Assembly: GCA_016617855.1 (NCBI GenBank)
Contig: JAECUM010001712.1
Coordinates: 22,702-86,701 of the forward strand
Source of the DNA: Megalonaias nervosa
Taxonomy: Eukaryota > Mollusca > Bivalvia > Unionida > Unionidae
Length of the DNA stretch: 64,000 bases
Direction of reading: 5' to 3'
The notes below the pieces were generated by a model. The model worked only from the letters and a program-made list of their open reading frames with translations. It ran no database searches and had not been told where the DNA came from. The position numbers and the translations under genes were made by a program. Shown one piece after another: positions 49,056-60,534 of the stretch. How positions within the stretch are numbered: position 1 is the stretch's first letter; every line of letters begins with the position of its first letter.

Positions 49056-49271
49056 CATTGCTTGCTTTGCTTCCACTTCTCCGTGCACAAGAGTTCATTA
49101 CAAACAAAATTAGGAGTCTAACCTGTAATAATGTTTAATGTTATATTATTACAGGATAGACTCCTAATTGTATTTGTAACGAATCCCTGTGCTCCGTGTT
49201 GAGCTCTTCTTCCTGTACTGTCCAAAAGGAGAGAACACTACTCCCTAAAATTGATGTCTAGCTTGACTCCT
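47660..49271. mobile_element. Dispersed non-coding repeat, copy B
   Basis: Same order of blocks as copy A at 6656-8080, including the (TA)n array (48985-49053). Relative to A it carries about 75 extra bp near 48045-48120 (which contains CATAATGGCGGACGTTGC) and a foldback at 49090-49187. It sits between two parts of one minisatellite, so it probably inserted there. A 130-residue open frame at 48721-49113 runs into the (TA)n array and is not credible. Confidence 0.65.
49090..49187. repeat. Foldback (imperfect palindrome)
   Basis: The arms AATTAGGAGTCTAACCTGTA... (49108-49132) and their complement (49145-49169) pair over 25 bp with one mismatch. They extend outward to about 43 bp with three more mismatches. 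The loop is 12 bp (49133-49144). Absent from copy A at the matching position. Confidence 0.85.
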
Positions 49272-49515
49272 GATATCTATGTCTTTATAAAGAGTACTGT
49301 GCATCTCTGTCTTTATACAGAAATACTTCATATAAAAAAATCTTTATACAGGAACACCGTATCTACAGCTCTATAGGTCTTTCTACATTGGTACTGTCTA
49401 TCGTTAAGTCTTTATACTGGAGCATTGTTTATCTATAATTCTTTATACTGGAGCACTGTGTATCTATAAGTCTTCATTGTATACCACTATGTATATACGT
49501 CTTTATACTGCAGTC
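49272..49515. repeat. Minisatellite, right part
   Basis: About six degenerate units of CTTTATACTGGAGCACTGTG plus TATCTATAAGT. Continues the array at 47440-47590. Confidence 0.7.
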
Positions 49516-49589
49516 ATGGGCGCCCGCAGCATAGGTCAAGTTGGGGTCACATGACACCTCTAGAAATTATACTGCAAACATGGCTGTCA

Positions 49590-50385
49590 GAATAAAAAAG
49601 GAATTGCTTGCTTGTCCTTTTCAAGGGAATTTGACTATAGTAACAATACTGCATTGTTAATTCCCAAACCCATGTAGTAACATTACTCTATATCCATGCA
49701 CTGATTTTATGATCTCCAAAACCTGATTTAGTAACAGTACTACAAAGCTATCCCCCCAAACCCATGTAGTAGCATTACCCTATGTCCAAGCACTAATTTT
49801 GTGATCTCCAAAACCTGATGTAGTAACAATACTATAACTGATGTAGTAACAATACTACATAGCTATTCCCCCAAATCCATATAGTAACATTACCCTATGT
49901 CCAGGCACTAATTTGTGATCTCCAAAACCTGATGTAGTAACAATACTACCACTGATTTAGTAACAATACTTCATAGCTCTAATCCTATCCCCTACATCCA
50001 TGTAGTAATATTACCCTCTGTCTAGACACTGATTTGTGACCTCCAAAACGTGATGTAGTAACAATATTACCACTGATTTAGTAACAATACTACATAGCTC
50101 TAATGTTATCCCCAACATCCATGTATTAATATTACCCTATGTCTAGGCACTGATTTGTGACCTCCAAAACGTGATGTAGCAACAATACTACATAGCCATC
50201 ACAGCCATCCCCCAAAACCTATGTAGCAACATTACCCTCTGTCCAGGCACTGATTTTATGATCTCCAAAACCTAATGTAGTATCAATAATACACAGCTAT
50301 GCCCCAAACCAATGTAGTAATATTACCATATTTCCAGGCACTGATATTTTGAGCTCCAAGACCTGATGTAGTAAAAATACAGGGT
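49590..50385. repeat. Degenerate tandem repeat of 92-121 bp
   Basis: Seven copies with GATCTCCAAAACCTGATGTA (about 49710, 49802, 49916, 50037, 50157, 50259, 50353) and CATGTAGTAACATTACCCTA. Spacing varies because part of the unit (GTAACAATACTACNACTGAT) is itself duplicated in some copies. Confidence 0.85.
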
Positions 50386-51404
50386 AAATGGTCCCTTAAA
50401 ACACATTTTAATAACACGTATGTAGATTCCATTATATAGAAAAGGTAAAAGTGAAGACATTATACATTTATAGTACATAAACACATAGTCTTAACAGAAT
50501 ATTTTTCATCGAGGTTGAATAACAGCATGTATAGTCAACGGGATTATAGGAGTTGGAAACATATGGGTTTCCTTTTTATATGGCAACCAGAAGGAAAATT
50601 TAATTGTGATATTTCTAACACTAGTCCACCAGTTTTCCAGGAATTTGCCAAAGAACAATTTCTACAAAAGTTGTGCTAATGTCATCTCTCTACCAATATC
50701 CAGTATTCATAGCCTATGTAAGAGATTGTTTCACTTAATTCTCCTCAAATAGTTCCAATGTGAATAAAAATGTGGTGGGAGCGTTTTACATTACATGTAT
50801 AATGAATGTTCTACCAAAGATTGGGCTACTAAAGACCAATCTTACAACTGTGTGGCTGTCATATGATCAAATGGAGAATATCATTCAAGTCACATTACCC
50901 AGAATATGCTATTATTTGTCTTTTAGACTAAAGTAAGACAAATGAGTGGTAAGAGGTCTACTTTGGCCTCTTATTGTGTTACTACTGTCACAATACAGCA
51001 AATTCATATTTGAAATGCTATGAAAGCATATTTATTTTTATCTATAGGGGCATTATTGATTTTAACAAAATGTGCAGCCCAGTTATGGTCAATACATTTT
51101 ACATACATAATTTATACTGCTAATCAAATATACTGTTTAGAATTAAGTTTAAAGTGCTAAATGAATATGACTTGGAAACTCTAATATAAAATATTCATCC
51201 TCATTTAAAAGAAAGTAATTTACTAATTTATGTTAACCTGTTTGATTTCAATTGTATTTTTGGAAATAACTTATATAAAGGTTATAAAAAACAAAACAAC
51301 CAAAAAACTAGTTACCAAATTAAAAGAAACTATTAAATCAATTGATTCAATTATCATAACATGGAAAATATACCTTCACATGTTGTATGACTGCTGCTGC
51401 AGAT
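50386..51404. other. Stretch without supported gene
   Basis: AT-rich, no recognisable feature. Confidence 0.4.
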
Positions 51405-51755
51405 ATATGTAGAGTCTTCTTTTCTGTCATCAAAACAAAGATGTCTCTGGAAACAAAAACGTAGTCTTTTATCTCCCACTGATGTTTTGGCTCCATTTTG
51501 CCCTACAGTCTCACTTCTCTGAGGATGAAGTTTCAGAAATGACCAGACAACTGATATTAGTTTGCCTTTATGAGAGACCCAGTTACTGGACTCTAGGACA
51601 TGAAGGCTATCATATTTCAGCACTATCAGTATCACTTTGCTGGAATCCAATATAATTGTCACAAACACAAATGTGTTGCTGTGTGATTCTGCAATTGTTC
51701 CTGTGTAACTGTGCAGGTCACTTAGGTGTAAACTTTTCAGAACTTTTTGAGAAGA
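51405..51755 (-). CDS. Possible internal exon of an unidentified gene
   Basis: The minus strand is open for 142 residues. A T-rich tract ending TTCTCAAAAAG (near 51756) could be an acceptor and GTGAAG|GTATAT (51405) a donor. The frame between reads LKSLHLSDLHSYTGTIAESH and onward, with hydrophobic strands (FVFVTIILDSSKVILIVLKY) that look like real protein, perhaps beta-rich. I do not recognise the family. Codon content is not otherwise diagnostic, and chance or a pseudo-exon is possible. Confidence 0.3.
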
Positions 51756-52032
51756 AAAAAACATCTTATCAAAATTAAGCAAAACTATTTGGGAAAGACA
51801 AATAAAATATAGATAAATGCATATGCATTGATATGTATTTGACCCAATTAGATGTTCAGGCCGTTACAGCCTCCCTGCATTTATTCTACACATTTGTTAA
51901 CATTTTACACTTGACCTTGCTATTTTAAAATTCCAAGCCCAAAAACTTCACAGTATTCTATCTATATCATTATTGACCGTATATGTTTATTTTAAATGTG
52001 CATGGAAATATGTAAGCATGCATGCATGCATA

Positions 52033-52124
52033 CATGTATGTATGTATGTATGTATGTATGTATGTATGTATGTATGTATGTATGAAGGAAGGTAGGTAGG
52101 TAGGTTGGTAGGTAGGTAGGTATG
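52033..52124. repeat. (ATGT)n followed by (GGTA)n
   Basis: ATGT units to about 52084, then TAGG units with interruptions. Confidence 0.9.
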
Positions 52125-52134
52125 TACTTTCACC

Positions 52135-52265
52135 CAGTAAAGGAAGTTGCAGTAGCTCAATTGACAGGGAATCATACTCTTAATCCTAATATTCACACTT
52201 TGATACTTACTCAGGCCAAAACTGGGCCAACTACCAACTGGGCCAACTGCCAACGGCCAAAAACA
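52135..52265 (+). mobile_element. tRNA-Lys-like SINE head
   Basis: GTAGCTCAATTGACAGGGAA, then ACTCTTAATCC (a Lys-type anticodon loop CTCTTAA), then a B-box remnant CACTTTGATAC. Too diverged to be a tRNA gene. Followed by a small repeat of ACTGGGCCAACT. Confidence 0.45.
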
Positions 52266-53207
52266 AGAAAATACATCATCCACTAAAATCTGGCTTCTAG
52301 GGGTTGATAATATAATAGCTACTGAAGGAGACTTTAAGAACAGTTACTTAAAATCACAAAGAAATCAAGCTTTACCTCTGGTTTTTATCAACTCTTTATA
52401 GTACCTGCTTTGATATCATAGAAAAGAAAGTTCTTTTATGCCATGTCTTATCACTGTGGCTGCATTTTGTATTGTCAGAATCACTTATATCTGAATTTAT
52501 TATTTGCTTGATAATTCTTGTTGACAATGGCTTCTATAGACTACCTTTTATTTCCATTTCATTATAATTAATACACTGCATAGAAAACTGACCATCTTCA
52601 TTCTACATTCAGAGTGATACTCTATTCAAAAGGAAGTGGAAAAACTTTTCAGGCAGCAAGGTTCCAGAACTGACTCATGGGAATTAATTAGTGAAAAATA
52701 GATTTGATATGCAGTTGTTTTACTTCAGCTCTAAGTGCAAGTGTTCTTAAGCCCATTTTAATTACAGTCAATCAGTGCTATCTCTTATCTGTGTTAGTGA
52801 ACAGATTTGCTGGCCCTGGCAGTCCAATGATACATCAATCTCTGTTAATTATCAGAGCACCTGCCTTAGTTACATGGTCTTGAAGTATCAGAACTTGTAG
52901 TTCTGAGTCAGTGATAGTTTAGAAAAGTTGGAAATAAAGGTGTAAATATAATCAATAATTTTATGTGAATGGCTCCCCTACACCTGTAAAAGTGTACAGT
53001 ACTTAACAGAATGGAACTTGCAGTTTAGTAATAGCACTCAAGAAAAAAGGAAAAAATAAAAAACAAACTTATATTCAAAACCATATTACTTGAATATTTT
53101 CGAGCAAGAACATCAAGCATAGCCATGTACATCTAGAACAGTGTCTTATTCTAAAACGGTTATTAGAAGTATTTTTAAGTTGCAAACATTATGCCCCCAC
53201 AATTTGT

Positions 53208-53212
<5 letters not shown>
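52266..53212. other. Stretch without supported gene
   Basis: No recognisable exon or repeat. Confidence 0.4.

Positions 53213-53248
<36 letters not shown>
53213..53248. repeat. (CT)n microsatellite
   Basis: About 18 CT units. Confidence 0.95.
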
Positions 53249-53250
<2 letters not shown>

Positions 53251-53565
53251 CTGATGTATACTGAGCCTCCAGTTTATAAAAAAATTGGAAAAAGTAGTAC
53301 TCAAAAGCTGTGATGCTGTAGCTATTTTTTTTCTTCAAAGCCCTTGTTAAATGTATGACCGTTTCTGCAGTCTGCTCACAGCATACTCACTAAGGTTTCT
53401 TATTAATAAATGATTATATTATGTATAATTTGGATTGGTTTTATACATCAAAAATCTTTTCCCACAAATAGTGCTGATATCAGAAACTACTGGAAAAAAC
53501 CTGGTTTAAGATAGTCTTATCACTTGTGTGCAGAAATCATTGATCACCTCTCTATACCGCTCCGG

Positions 53566-53866
53566 TGGCATAGTGGTTAGAGCATCCATCTCAGATGCGG
53601 GAGGTGATGGGTTCGATCCCCAGTCGAGTCATATCAAGGACTTATTAAAATTTTACTAACAGCAGCCTTGCTTGATGCTCAGCCTTAAGAGGTTAGTGTT
53701 AGGACTGGTCGGCCTGGTGTCAGGATAATGTGACTGGGTGGGACATCATGCTACACATGCAGCATGCAGCATGATGCCCCAGTGCTAGACATCACTATAA
53801 ATTGCCACACTGCAGACATCATAGAGATATGCCTGACAAATTGTTAAAGCTACATTAAAATCCAAA

Positions 53867-53915
<49 letters not shown>
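53566..53915 (+). mobile_element. SINE, first family, with (CA)n tail
   Basis: tRNA-like head (GGTGGCATAGTGGTTAGAGC as A box, GGGTTCGATCCCC as B box), then the shared body GGACTGGTCGGCCTGGTGTC and ATAATGTGACTGGGTGGGAC, then GCAGCATGATGCCCCAGTGC and CTGCAGACATCATAGAGATA. It ends AAATC(AC)n at 53868-53915. Pol III transcription from the internal boxes is the known mode for such elements. Confidence 0.85.
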
Positions 53916-53918
<3 letters not shown>

Positions 53919-53999
53919 AAAATGTAGATATTGTGCAAATATTATATGAAACTATATAACAAGAAATTAAATCTGATGTCACTGTATAAACATGTTTAA

Positions 54000-54830
54000 A
54001 TATGTGTTTTACATAGAAATATTTTAATCAAACATTTTAGGTTCAGTTAATGTATTATGGTTCACTAGTTAAGGAATTTAATAACTGATGCAGCATAGTG
54101 TGTGTTATGCCTGGAAGCAAATGTCACTCTAATAATATCTCAAAAAGGGTACACATACATGGCCATGTATGTTATTAAAAGTGTACATACATAGCTAACA
54201 TTTGCTTATGAATAATACAGAATTCATGGAATGTATGCTGAGTGAAGTGTTCTGTATACTGAATGCAAGTAAAAAAAAAAAATGAAACATCAAGTTATTA
54301 CAAGTCCAAAGTTCAACAAACTGAGACTGCATTTTGCCCAAAACGTATAAAATATAATAATTGTATACATTTTTCCAAAGACAATCAATCTGGGTTTAAT
54401 TTTAAACTTTTAAAATTTTTGAAAATCCTCCCAGGTTTTATGAGGAAAAAAAAACATTGAACATGTGTGTACTATGAGGAATCACTAGCCAAGATAATAC
54501 CAAAATGTTTGTAATGAGTAACCTCCTGTATATTTGTTTCAGCTATGTATACATACTGGATGGTGTGGGTGCCCCTTTTTTATATTATCATTAATTCAGT
54601 CTTGTAAGTATTAAATGTAACCAGCCTGGTCCATGACCATTCCTGTATCTTTACAAAATTAACTGAGTTTAAAATTTCAACATAGTTATTTTCTTTTAAA
54701 CATGCTTAAGCCATATCTCAGCAAACATCATTACATCAGACTTTTTCACATTTCCCAGTATCAACTTTCTTTACTTTCAATACATTATTCACCGTATCAT
54801 GCTGAAAAAAATTGGAGATAAGTCCTTGTC
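54000..54830. other. Stretch without supported gene
   Basis: A 65-residue frame (54263-54460) is A-rich and featureless. Nothing else is seen. Confidence 0.4.
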
Positions 54831-54835
54831 CCTAT

Positions 54836-54940
54836 GACACACTGATACAGATGAACCAAGTTGGCATAGGCAGGTATCAAACCCACAAAACTTAGATTAA
54901 GAGTCCTACACTCTTCCAACTAAGCTCACTTAGTGTATCA
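54836..54940 (-). mobile_element. tRNA-Lys-like SINE head
   Basis: In minus orientation: TGAGCTTAGTTGGAAGAGTG (A box), ACTCTTAATC (Lys-type anticodon loop) and GGGTTTGATACCTG (B box). The anticodon stem does not pair well and no acceptor stem closes, so it is not annotated as a tRNA gene. Confidence 0.6.
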
Positions 54941-55289
54941 AATCAATTTAATGTCATAAACACTGTACATTAAAGTACATAATATCATAATGATTTCAAC
55001 ATGTTTCCTGACTGGGTTTAGTTTACATCCAGAGTTACAAGGTAGGATACTAATAAACCATACATTAAAATGAAAATAAAAAACATTGCTAGAAAAGAAA
55101 AATATATAGCTGGCCCATGTAAGAATAACTTTTATGTGCATCAAATCATATAACCCAATAAAAGGCCGTGAACAGTTGGAATTACACTGTGCTGATCAGA
55201 TAATATATTTCTAAATTATATCAAATAATTAATATGTATATAATAAAAGAATAGTAAATATTGACATAAGATAGGGATCTCAATACATG

Positions 55290-55843
55290 TATAATCTAAG
55301 CTAAAACCTTGCATTAGGAAATGTCAGAAGGTTTTGTGTATTAGTGAAAGTTGATTTGCACAAATGTGCCAAGAATTCCAACAGGATACTTCGGGAAAGC
55401 GAAAATATTATTACTGTTGGAAAAATACAAATTATATCATGTCAGTGTTTTTTATGCCACCACTGTGATAGTAGAAAGGGCCATTTTATTTTGCTCATAT
55501 CCATCAGAACATTTCTCTGTTCTTATATCTGTACATCTGTATGCCCATTCCAAATCCATTTTAGCACAATGGCAAAATATAAGTATTCAGCTAAGAATCA
55601 TACAGTTATATGCACTTTATCATGGTTATAAGTAAATAAACTCTTAAATTACCTGGATATTACAGCAGTCTTTCTATCTTTTTTTGTGACATTGAATTTT
55701 TGATTGCAAAAATTCTTACCTCTATTAGCAAACCCCTCTTGACATTTCCTAACATTTTCACACAAGTTACCTACCTATTCTTAAATAAATTTAAACTAAA
55801 GGCTAAGCACTAAATTGCCTGAAAAATGTTCTCAAAAGAGTTG

Positions 55844-55885
<42 letters not shown>

Positions 55886-56395
55886 TCATCTATGTGCAGG
55901 AAATTGTTTACCAGCAGTAACAACATAGACACTTCTAAGCCATCATGGTAGGTAATGATAATCTGTTCCAATATATTAAGATAATTAAAACTTAAATCTG
56001 TAGCATGGAGCACATGTATTAGTTTATTATAGATTAAAGATGAAGAGCATAAACCATATGGTTACTGGAATTGTCTGACTGCAGTTCATACAGTCCCTAC
56101 TGAGTAATTTGGTAATTTCAAGTCCATACCAAGGGCACTTGCACATAGGGGCAAGGAGGGTCATTCCCCCCCCCCCAACTGATTTCACCTCTAAACATGA
56201 CTTGGCCTCCATCTGTAAAACTTAATGGCTGAACAATACATGTTTGCCCCCCACCCAAAAATAATTCTGTGGATGCCCCGCATCCATACTTGCTTAGAAA
56301 GTTGGTGATGGTGGTACATGACAGGTACACAGCAGGTGTTTAGCAACCAATGGGGCCTTTATAACTTCTTTAACTTCTGATCAATCTATTTAAAC

Positions 56396-56460
<65 letters not shown>
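55290..56460. repeat. Degenerate repeated segment, copy a
   Basis: Ordered blocks: CCATTTTAGCACAATGGCAA (55557), ATCATGGTTATAA (55619), TTACCTACCTATTCTTAAAT (55766), an (ATT)n array (55845-55884), GTAGCATGGAGCACATGT (55999), then a (GA)n array (56397-56460). The same order appears at 56640-57450 and, in part, at 59090-61074. Confidence 0.65.
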
Positions 56461-56461
<1 letters not shown>

Positions 56462-56639
56462 ATGAGAAAAATAAAATAATGTTTTCTGATTTGAAGATAA
56501 AAATACTAGACACCAATATGTTATTGCTTTCCACAAGTTCATATTGTGAACTAACTAGTTATCCACGTTTACATTGAGGGTCAGGATTATGTGATTATTC
56601 CAATTATTCCAATTTCATGTTTGGTTTTATTTGTTTCAC

Positions 56640-57090
56640 CCTCTATACAACAGCATAAATGGCCAGTTGCATATGTCCATCAGTATGTGTCTTTGTCATG
56701 TGTGTTTGTTTGCATGTCCATCCTGAATTCATTTTAGCACAATGGCAAAAAGCTAAAAAATCTACAATCATATAACTTTGGACATGGTATCATGGTTATA
56801 AATATCTATACTGATTACATGTTTTGAATATTATGCAATTCTTCAAAACTGTTTTTCACAGATGAGTTTAACCTTTTGGACTTGGACTTTTAACTTTTGG
56901 ACTTGGGAACTTTTGGATGAAAACCTTGTTAGCACAATTATCAAATGAACTTGATTATTGGTAAATATTATCACATAAGTTACTTATTCTTAAATATATC
57001 ATCTCCTTGTTGGCATTAAATATGTATAATAAAAATAGCTAAAATAGAAATTATTATTATTATTACAACTATTATTCGTATTCATATTCA

Positions 57091-57137
<47 letters not shown>

Positions 57138-57450
57138 TTACTATAGATTTCATCACTGTGTAAAAAAAACAAGTATTCCAGCAGCAAGTTCATAAGCATT
57201 TCTAAGCACACTTGGTCTGTTAGTTTTGATGATATCATATTACACTCTTTCGTTTTAATAAATGTCCAAGCAGTTATAATGTTCATAATTTATGTTTCAT
57301 TCCTAAAGCATAGGAATTATATATTAGGAAATGTAAATCCATGGAATGGAGTAAGTGTTTTAGTTATCTAAAAATAAAATATAAAGAGTGTAAACAAAGT
57401 TGTTATTCTAAACATCAGACCCTATTAAAAGCAGTTTCAATTTGCATGTA
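56640..57450. repeat. Degenerate repeated segment, copy b
   Basis: TTCATTTTAGCACAATGGCA (56731), ATCATGGTTATAA (56789), AAGTTACTTATTCTTAAATA (56977), an (ATT)n array (57088-57133), TCCATGGAATGGAGTAAGTG (57339). The (GA)n array is missing in this copy. Confidence 0.65.
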
Positions 57451-57839
57451 GTAGCATTTTACATCATCGAACAACAGTTACATGGTAATTTGTAGAAATG
57501 ATCAGGTACTGACCAGGTTTCACACTATGCACAAGTACCTGCCTGGCTGGGTTTTAAGATAAAAAAATTAATGTTACTGGGTTGGTCCCCCACAACTGCA
57601 ATAATAAAACATTTTAAAAAAATAAATAATGAAAATAATGTTATGACTGACATAAATAGGGGAGTGAGTGGAGATGTGTGGGGAAACTCGACACAATGTA
57701 AATAAAGAAACTTGACCCTGCAAGGTACCCTGCGAAATTTCCCTACCTGTCCATCTCTAGTAATTTGAACTACTTAGACTACTGCATTGAAATTTTACAC
57801 ACACACAATCACTCCATGGTCTAGTTGGTCCCAACAAAC

Positions 57840-58530
57840 AGTGGTACTGGGTGGACATCCAATATGGCATCCAGAAAGGTCTTTTTGAAATCTTGTTATT
57901 GCTACTTCTCCTGAATGGATGATCCTATCAGCATGACGTTTCCACTAAAAGTGTTCTTATGATGTCCAGTTGGTCCTAAAGAAAATGGCGCTAATCTGAT
58001 GCCCAATATGGCTGCCACAGCAATATCTTAAAAATCTTGTTATGGCTGCTCCTTTTGAATGGAACCACATATTACCATGGGAGTTTTACCAGAAGACTTC
58101 TTATGATGTTCAACTGATTTTAGTTGACTTCAGTGGCAATCATGAAAATCCTATCACTTCTCCTGAATGAATGGTCATATCAGCATAGGGTTTTCACAGA
58201 AAGACTATGAAGTCTAGTTGGTTGTAAAATCAAATGGTGCCATACTGGCTTCCTGTGGTCCGCACAAAGGCTATCTTGAAAATCGTGTTATCTCTATTGT
58301 ATTTTCACCACAAAACTTCTTATGATTGCATATTTGTTCAAATTGGAAATGGTGCCAATATGATATCCAGTATGGCCACCATGGCAGCCATCTTGAAAAT
58401 AGAAAGTCGTATCAACATGAAATTTCCATGACAGGACTTCTCATGATGTCTTGTTGGTCCTAAATGATAATGATGCCAATCTGTCTTCCAATATGTCTAA
58501 CATAGCGATTAAATCGAAAATCCTGTTATT
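57840..58530. repeat. Degenerate tandem repeat of about 110-150 bp
   Basis: About five units with TTCTTATGATGTCCAGTTGG, CCAATATGGCTGCCACAGCA, ATCTTGAAAATC and TCCTGAATGGATGATCCTAT. Strongly diverged from each other, so old. No gene is implied by the open frame at 58234-58431. Confidence 0.6.
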
Positions 58531-58703
58531 GCTGTAGAATATCAGAGATGGTTTCAACTTTCAGCAATTAAAAATAAGAAATGATCTTATCTTGAACTCC
58601 TCACCAAAATTGTCAGCATAAAAGGTGTTATTGCCTTTGAGAGAGTTTTGTTCCATTCTGTTTACACATTTGTTTACCTATCAAAAATAATACTTTTTAG
58701 AAG

Positions 58704-59032
58704 GACTGCTCTGGTGGCCTAGTGGTTAGAGCGCCTGCCTCAGATGAGGGGGGTCATGGGTTTGAATCCCGGTCGAGTCATATCAAGGACTTATAAAAAT
58801 AGTACTAACAGCTGCCTCGCTAGGTGCTCAGGATTAAGAGGTTATTGTTAGGACTGGTCAGCCAGGTGTCAAGATAATGTGACCGGGTAGGACATCATGC
58901 TACATGTCTACAGCATGATGCCGCAGTGCTAAACATCACTTTTAGCTGCCACACTGCAGATATCATAGCGATATGACTGAGAAATTGTTAAAGCTACGTT
59001 ATTAATCCATATCACACACACACACGCACACA
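58704..59032 (+). mobile_element. SINE, first family, with short (CA)n tail
   Basis: Head TGGTGGCCTAGTGGTTAGAG and GGGTTTGAATCCC, body GGACTGGTCAGCCAGGTGTC and ATAATGTGACCGGGTAGGAC, tail CTGCAGATATCATAGCGATA, ending CATATC(AC)n at 59013. Same family and orientation as 53566. Well preserved. Confidence 0.85.
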
Positions 59033-59089
59033 TACTTTTTAGATAAAGAATATTTTAGTAAGGTTAGTCAAAAAGAATTGTTTTAGAAA

Positions 59090-59380
59090 ATTATTTTCAA
59101 CTCCTTTTCAAATAATGTATTCTTAAATAAATTTATTGCTTTGCTGGCTTTCAACTGTCTGATAAAGAAATATTAAAATGAGATTATTATTATTATCATT
59201 ATTATTATTATTGATTATTATTAGCAGTAGTTGTAGTAAATTAGGTAGTAGACATTATATCATTGATATGTTTGCAACAAAGTTTTCCAACAACAATAGA
59301 ATCCTTTCACATTGTTTTGCACATGCACTGATGCCTCGAGGTTGTATGTTATTGTATCAGTTTTTGTGAGAAAAGCAATT
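59090..59380. repeat. Degenerate repeated segment, copy c (left part)
   Basis: TATTCTTAAATAAATTTATT (59119), then an (ATT)n-type run (59181-59220), then GCAACAAAGTTTTCCAACAA. This is the same order as the middle of copies a and b. The right part of this copy is at 60790-61074 (AATTCCATGGAGTGGAGCAA and the (GA)n array). Confidence 0.5.
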
Positions 59381-59454
59381 GTGTGGGCAGTCAAGTCGCC
59401 CTTAGTACACACATAAATAAACAGGTAAAGTCAACACTATGGTATAATATATTT

Positions 59455-59715
59455 TTCAGGTTGAATGAAATAAGTGGATGTAATCATTGTGCAGTGTATG
59501 GGTGTAAACATTGTAGGGATTCAATTAATAACACTTGTGGATCTTATAAATTTCCCAGTAAATCTTAAATCACTGTGGACTCATGCCTCGGGTAGTAATG
59601 ATCTGATATTGAAAAATGTCAATTCTGTATGACTGTCACTTTGTATATAGAAAACCAAACAGGACCAATGAAGAAAGTGTAGCTTGTGTGCCAAGTGTCA
59701 AATTACCCCAGATAC
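59455..59715 (+). pseudogene. Decayed THAP zinc-finger domain
   Basis: After a TTTTTCAG acceptor-like site one frame reads CNHCAVYGCKHCRD, then SYKFPSKS and stops. About 50 bp on, another frame reads CHFVYRKPNRTNEE, then CVPSVKLP. A Cys pair, a KFP motif, a Cys-His pair and a V-P-S-V-x-L-P ending are the ordered landmarks of THAP domains. These are DNA-binding zinc fingers of P-element-type transposases and derived host proteins. A frameshift and stops make it a relic. Whether it was a host gene or a transposon cannot be told. Confidence 0.5.
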
Positions 59716-60534
59716 ATTTATGTTTTGGGTAAAAGCAGAAAACTCAAAGAAGCAAAAAATATTGCATGGCCAGTACATAATATTATTATAAACTGATCTG
59801 CAGTCAGTTAACTTATCATTGAAACTACATGTAAGATGTTTAGTGTTTATCTTATAAGTTGTGTATTTTTCACTGCATATCATTGTGTTCTTGCTTACAA
59901 TATGTGCATTTTCATAGGACATTGGGCAATATTATTTGTGAGGATTAAAGGAACATTTATGAGTTTTTAATAAGGCATGGTTATTTTATAGCTTGGCAAT
60001 ATAAATAAAGTCTCAAATGTAGTTCAGCTAAAATGCCAAGAATTAATGGAGAACATTAGCTGGATACAACATTGTGTTCTTGGAAATATGCTATTCACTG
60101 ACTTAAAACTTTAGTCCAAGTTATCAGAAAAAACATAGAGCCACTTAATTACTAAAACATGCTTTTACATTGTATGTATATATGCTAGAAAGCCAGTGAC
60201 TTTGGCAAAATCTGCTTATTATATGACCATGATCATCTTATTTCTATAACATTGCTATGTGCGCCATTGTAAGGGCCAAAACAGATATCTGTCTCAGGTT
60301 TGCAACCTTATTTTTTCCTTGCATGATTTTGTTTTGGTACATTTAGTAAATTGTATTTTTCCTCATTCCTTTCATTTACTGAACCTGAAACATTTATTTG
60401 TTTATGGCCCTCACATAAATATCATTTTCAAAGCTGTTTGTATAAAATATGTTTACAACAAAAATGTGAACTAAAAAAAATTAAATTTCTTCTTTTAATA
60501 TTGAATGTAATCAACATAATTTTTCACTGCTATC

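Noticed and set aside
48721..49113. 130-residue ORF ending in a Tyr-Ile run
   Set aside because: It reads through the (TA)n array inside the dispersed repeat, and the matching copy A has no such frame.
53566..53640. tRNA gene
   Set aside because: A and B boxes are present, but the acceptor stem does not close and the sequence continues into a SINE body repeated at 58704 and 19930.
54836..54940. tRNA-Lys gene on the minus strand
   Set aside because: Lys-type anticodon loop and boxes are recognisable, but stems are mismatched. It is better explained as a SINE head.
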